Below, in pieces: positions 21,220 to 23,298 of a DNA stretch of 23,298 nt. Positions within the stretch are counted from its first letter, which is position 1; every line of letters starts with the position of its first letter. The notes below the pieces were generated by a model. It ran no database searches. It had not been told where the DNA came from and was given only the letters and a program-made list of their open reading frames with translations. Source of the DNA: Bacteroidales bacterium UBA1458 (GTDB taxonomy: Bacteria; Bacteroidota; Bacteroidia; Bacteroidales; VadinHA17); NCBI GenBank assembly GCA_002325785.1, contig DCSU01000155.1:1-23298 (forward strand), read 5' to 3'. The translations under genes and the position numbers were made by a program.

Positions 21220-21895
21220 TGTTCAGCATGTTAAAGTATTCATCCCTGTCTCCTGTAAACTCCTTGCCCTCCTCAGCAGCCTTTCGGGCAGAGAACTCTT
21301 CAATTTTTTTAAACCGGGCCGTCCCTCCTGTTTCATCAAATATTTTTCTCAGGTCATCTAGCGACTCCTGTGACGTGTTCCTCAGTGTCCCGGCCTGCTC
21401 CTTCCCGTAGCTGGTATTGAACCGCTCAAGGGTCTCCTTCCTGTTTTCTCTGAGCCATTCCCACACCGGGCCCTGCTCAGGATACCATTCATTTTTAACT
21501 TCGTCGATATAAACACAGTATCCGTATTTCAGGATATGATCTCCAACGGTACGTTTAACCACCAGTTGTTTACGGCCCTCTTTGCTCTCGGCAAAGAGGC
21601 CTGTCTCAATAGACAAGGACCTGAGCGATTGTATGATATAACAGGGCACATTTCCTCTGGGGCATCTCGTCTTGCATGACAGACACTCACCGCATCGCCA
21701 TATAGTGTCACCTGACAGCAGGCTTCTCAGTATGCTTTCATCCTTCTGCTGTACCATATCCACAACCATCCTCGGGTCATAATCGCTGACTTCGGCAGCA
21801 GGACATACTGAGGTGCAAATGCCACAGTTAATGCAGGCATTCAGCCCCTCACGGTATCGCAAATCCTTTTCAAGTTCCTTGTATAGTTCGCCCAT
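21206..21895 (-). CDS. hdrC: HdrC-like iron-sulfur protein
   Basis: This 229-residue soluble protein carries two [4Fe-4S] clusters that link HdrA to HdrB. The cysteines are C21/24/27/31 (ACINCGICTSVCP) and C68/71/74/78 (RCGECLSCKTRCP). The latter is followed by GNVPCYIIQSLR, as in HdrC. The tail of about 130 residues is longer than in the smallest HdrC proteins. It is highly charged and helical, perhaps for docking. It overlaps hdrB by 14 bases and starts 39 bases after the radical SAM gene. This is the second HdrC-type domain of the locus; the first is fused into the QmoC-like membrane protein. Confidence 0.9.
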   Translation of the reverse strand: MGELYKELEKDLRYREGLNACINCGICTSVCPAAEVSDYDPRMVVDMVQQKDESILRSLLSGDTIWRCGECLSCKTRCPRGNVPCYIIQSLRSLSIETGLFAESKEGRKQLVVKRTVGDHILKYGYCVYIDEVKNEWYPEQGPVWEWLRENRKETLERFNTSYGKEQAGTLRNTSQESLDDLRKIFDETGGTARFKKIEEFSARKAAEEGKEFTGDRDEYFNMLNNGEE

Positions 21896-21934
21896 GTAAG
21901 TATCTCATTTCAGTTCCGGTGTTAATTGCGACTT

Positions 21935-22876
21935 TTACTTTGTCTGGAAGTCGCGCAGGTAAAATTTCTTCCCCTGGTAAAGAGAGCGTCTGATAAGTCT
22001 CTGGCTAAGAAGCGACTCTACTATGCTGAAATTTGCTCCGTTCTTTGCGAGCAGCTCCATGAGAGCGTCTTCCCTGAGGGGGTGAACTGCGGTAATGTTT
22101 AGTATATCCTCGTAAATATTGCCGGTAAAACCGGTATCAACACCTTCAAAACCGGTAAGCAGTTCGGTTTCGATACCGGCCTCCCTGAAAATCTGCCAGG
22201 CAAGGTTCACAGTCTCCACACCCGGCGGCATCACACTTTTCTCGGCAGGTGGCCTGATGGGTATGGATATATAAGCTCTGCCCGGGGCCAGGGTGCTGAT
22301 GATGCCAGCAACACCTTTGAGATTTGCCTGGCTGTCGTTTATCCCTTTGCAGAGAAGAGTCTCCGTCCTCAGTTCGCCACCGTATTCTCCTGCAAAGATT
22401 TTTAACCCATCAATCAGATTCTCAAATTTTAACCCCTCTGCCGGGCGATTCACCTTCTGCCAGGTGTCCGCATCGGCGGCGTCAACCTTGACCGAAACCC
22501 AGTCAGCCTGCATGAGTTCACTGCGAACATGCGGGTCCGGCAGCATTGATGAGTTGGTGATGACAGCTATGGGTATGCCCAGCCCCTTAAGCATCTCTAT
22601 CGACTTTCCAAGATTCATGTCAAGGGTAGGCTCGCCGTTTGAGACAAAGGTCATGTAATCAGGCCGGTCCTCCGCTGCAAGTTTCGCAAGGTGGTTATCC
22701 ACCTCAATGAAGATCTGTTCAGGGGTAAAGAACAACTGCCGGGTCAGGCTTGGATTCATTGTCTGGCCCACCTGGCAATAGATGCAGCTGTAGGAACAGA
22801 CTTTCGGTCTTATTATATTGTTTATGCCGAGGCTCTTGCCAAGGCGTCGTGAAGGAACCGGACCGAAACTTATCAT
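21935..22876 (-). CDS. Radical SAM protein with C-terminal winged-helix-like domain
   Basis: This 313-residue radical SAM enzyme has a CxxxCxxC cluster site at C27, C31 and C34 (VCSYSCIYCQVG). It begins with MISFGPVPSRRLGKSLGIN, the start of the COG0731-like group of Fe-S oxidoreductases. The SNGEPTLD motif for SAM binding lies near residue 90. The last 50-60 residues (about 258-310, from HPLREDALMELLAK) look like a winged helix. The substrate of this group is not known. It lies 6 bases after the DUF89 gene and 39 bases before hdrC on the same strand, so it may act on a cofactor or protein of the Hdr complex, but this is inference. Confidence 0.86.
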   Translation of the reverse strand: MISFGPVPSRRLGKSLGINNIIRPKVCSYSCIYCQVGQTMNPSLTRQLFFTPEQIFIEVDNHLAKLAAEDRPDYMTFVSNGEPTLDMNLGKSIEMLKGLGIPIAVITNSSMLPDPHVRSELMQADWVSVKVDAADADTWQKVNRPAEGLKFENLIDGLKIFAGEYGGELRTETLLCKGINDSQANLKGVAGIISTLAPGRAYISIPIRPPAEKSVMPPGVETVNLAWQIFREAGIETELLTGFEGVDTGFTGNIYEDILNITAVHPLREDALMELLAKNGANFSIVESLLSQRLIRRSLYQGKKFYLRDFQTK

Positions 22877-22882
22877 GATGCT

Positions 22883-23298
22883 TTATTTACTTTTTTCTGA
22901 TTTCGCTATGAAGCTATTGTAAACCACATAGCTGCCCCTCTCCACCCCCAGGTACTCGGCAATGACATCGCATTTGACCATCAGCAGGAAGAATATTCGC
23001 CGGTCATGCTCCCCTATCAGTCCTTCGAGGTTACCCTGTCCTTTTGAGATGATCACGTCAGCCTCCTTATAGCATCTCCGAAAAACGTCGCCAGATTTTG
23101 AGACAATCGTGGTAGGTGAATCATATCCACTGGAGATTACTCTTGTTAACCCGGTCATTCCTACATATTCAGCGTCTTCCATAGTAGCGTCATTGATTGC
23201 CGGTGCCCCTCTTACTGAGTAAGTGAGGCCGGAATGCGATAACTGGCTGACGAGAAGCTTGTCAAATACGATCTCCCCAGCATTGTCGCCTATGTACA
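22883..23298 (-). CDS. DUF89/ARMT1-like protein, C-terminal part (cut by the right edge)
   Basis: The minus strand is open from the window edge down to 22883 and gives the last 137 residues or so of a DUF89 family protein. The upstream codons read YIGDNAGEIVFDKLLVSQL and SVRGAPAINDATMEDA. These hold the D and N metal-binding residues known in the family (GDNAGE) and continue without a stop into the later part EADVIISKGQGNLEGL and IFFLLMVKCDVIAEYLGV. An ATG at 23182 is therefore internal and not the start. DUF89 proteins are metal-dependent phosphatases, some acting on sugar or cofactor phosphates. It is the first visible gene of the minus-strand operon with the radical SAM, hdrC and hdrB genes. 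Confidence 0.86.
   Translation of the reverse strand, partial: YIGDNAGEIVFDKLLVSQLSHSGLTYSVRGAPAINDATMEDAEYVGMTGLTRVISSGYDSPTTIVSKSGDVFRRCYKEADVIISKGQGNLEGLIGEHDRRIFFLLMVKCDVIAEYLGVERGSYVVYNSFIAKSEKSK

Noticed and set aside
1..23298. CRISPR arrays, insertion sequences, prophage genes, tRNA and rRNA genes
   Set aside because: No regularly spaced repeats, transposase or integrase motifs, terminal inverted repeats or tRNA/rRNA-like sequences were seen on reading both strands.

Overview
The window comes from an anaerobic or microaerophilic member of the Bacteroidota. Several intergenic regions carry the promoter form typical of that phylum (TTTG, about 19-21 bp, TAnnTTTG), with near-perfect examples at 122-152 (minus), 169-199 and 5531-5563. 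Shine-Dalgarno sequences are mostly absent. The housekeeping genes (M23 peptidase, CutC, C69 dipeptidase, AsmA-like protein, L19) also look like Bacteroidota proteins. The genus cannot be told from the sequence.

Left part (1-9165): ordinary chromosomal genes. In order these are a truncated gene running off the left edge, a secreted M23 peptidase, a sugar nucleotidyltransferase, cutC, a C69 dipeptidase, rplS with a clear promoter and terminator, a gap of about 400 bp, and a large AsmA-like protein. The gap holds a possible 32-residue peptide gene with its own minus-strand terminator and TGTTAC inverted repeats.

Middle part (9402-11700): regulation. Two different CRP/FNR regulators lie here. 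The first has the complete cysteine spacing of an oxygen-sensing [4Fe-4S] FNR. The second is divergent from the redox operon and has a CRP-like recognition helix. Between them is a small helical protein preceded by an FNR-like box. A perfect TGTGA-N6-TCACA palindrome and a perfect TGTTA-N6-TAACA palindrome lie between the second regulator and the operon.

Right part (11702-23298): a redox and sulfur-relay island. A tight plus-strand operon encodes a DsrE2-like protein, TusA, an MvhD/FlpD-like iron-sulfur protein, a short HdrA (QmoA-like), a long HdrA (QmoB-like), a small winged-helix protein and a membrane HdrC-cytochrome b fusion (QmoC-like). It is followed by DUF134, a type-4 uracil-DNA glycosylase, an MBL-fold hydrolase and a DUF5320 protein. 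A minus-strand operon converges on this set: a DUF89 protein (cut by the right edge), a radical SAM protein, hdrC and hdrB. Together the two operons supply every part of an Hdr/Qmo electron-transfer complex, linking the quinone pool through QmoC to flavin-FeS cores and to an HdrB thiol/disulfide-type site. TusA and DsrE2 point to protein-bound sulfur as substrate or partner. No AprAB, DsrAB, hydrogenase or sHdr lipoate-binding protein is present, so the substrate is unknown. This assembly is the best candidate here for an undescribed system.
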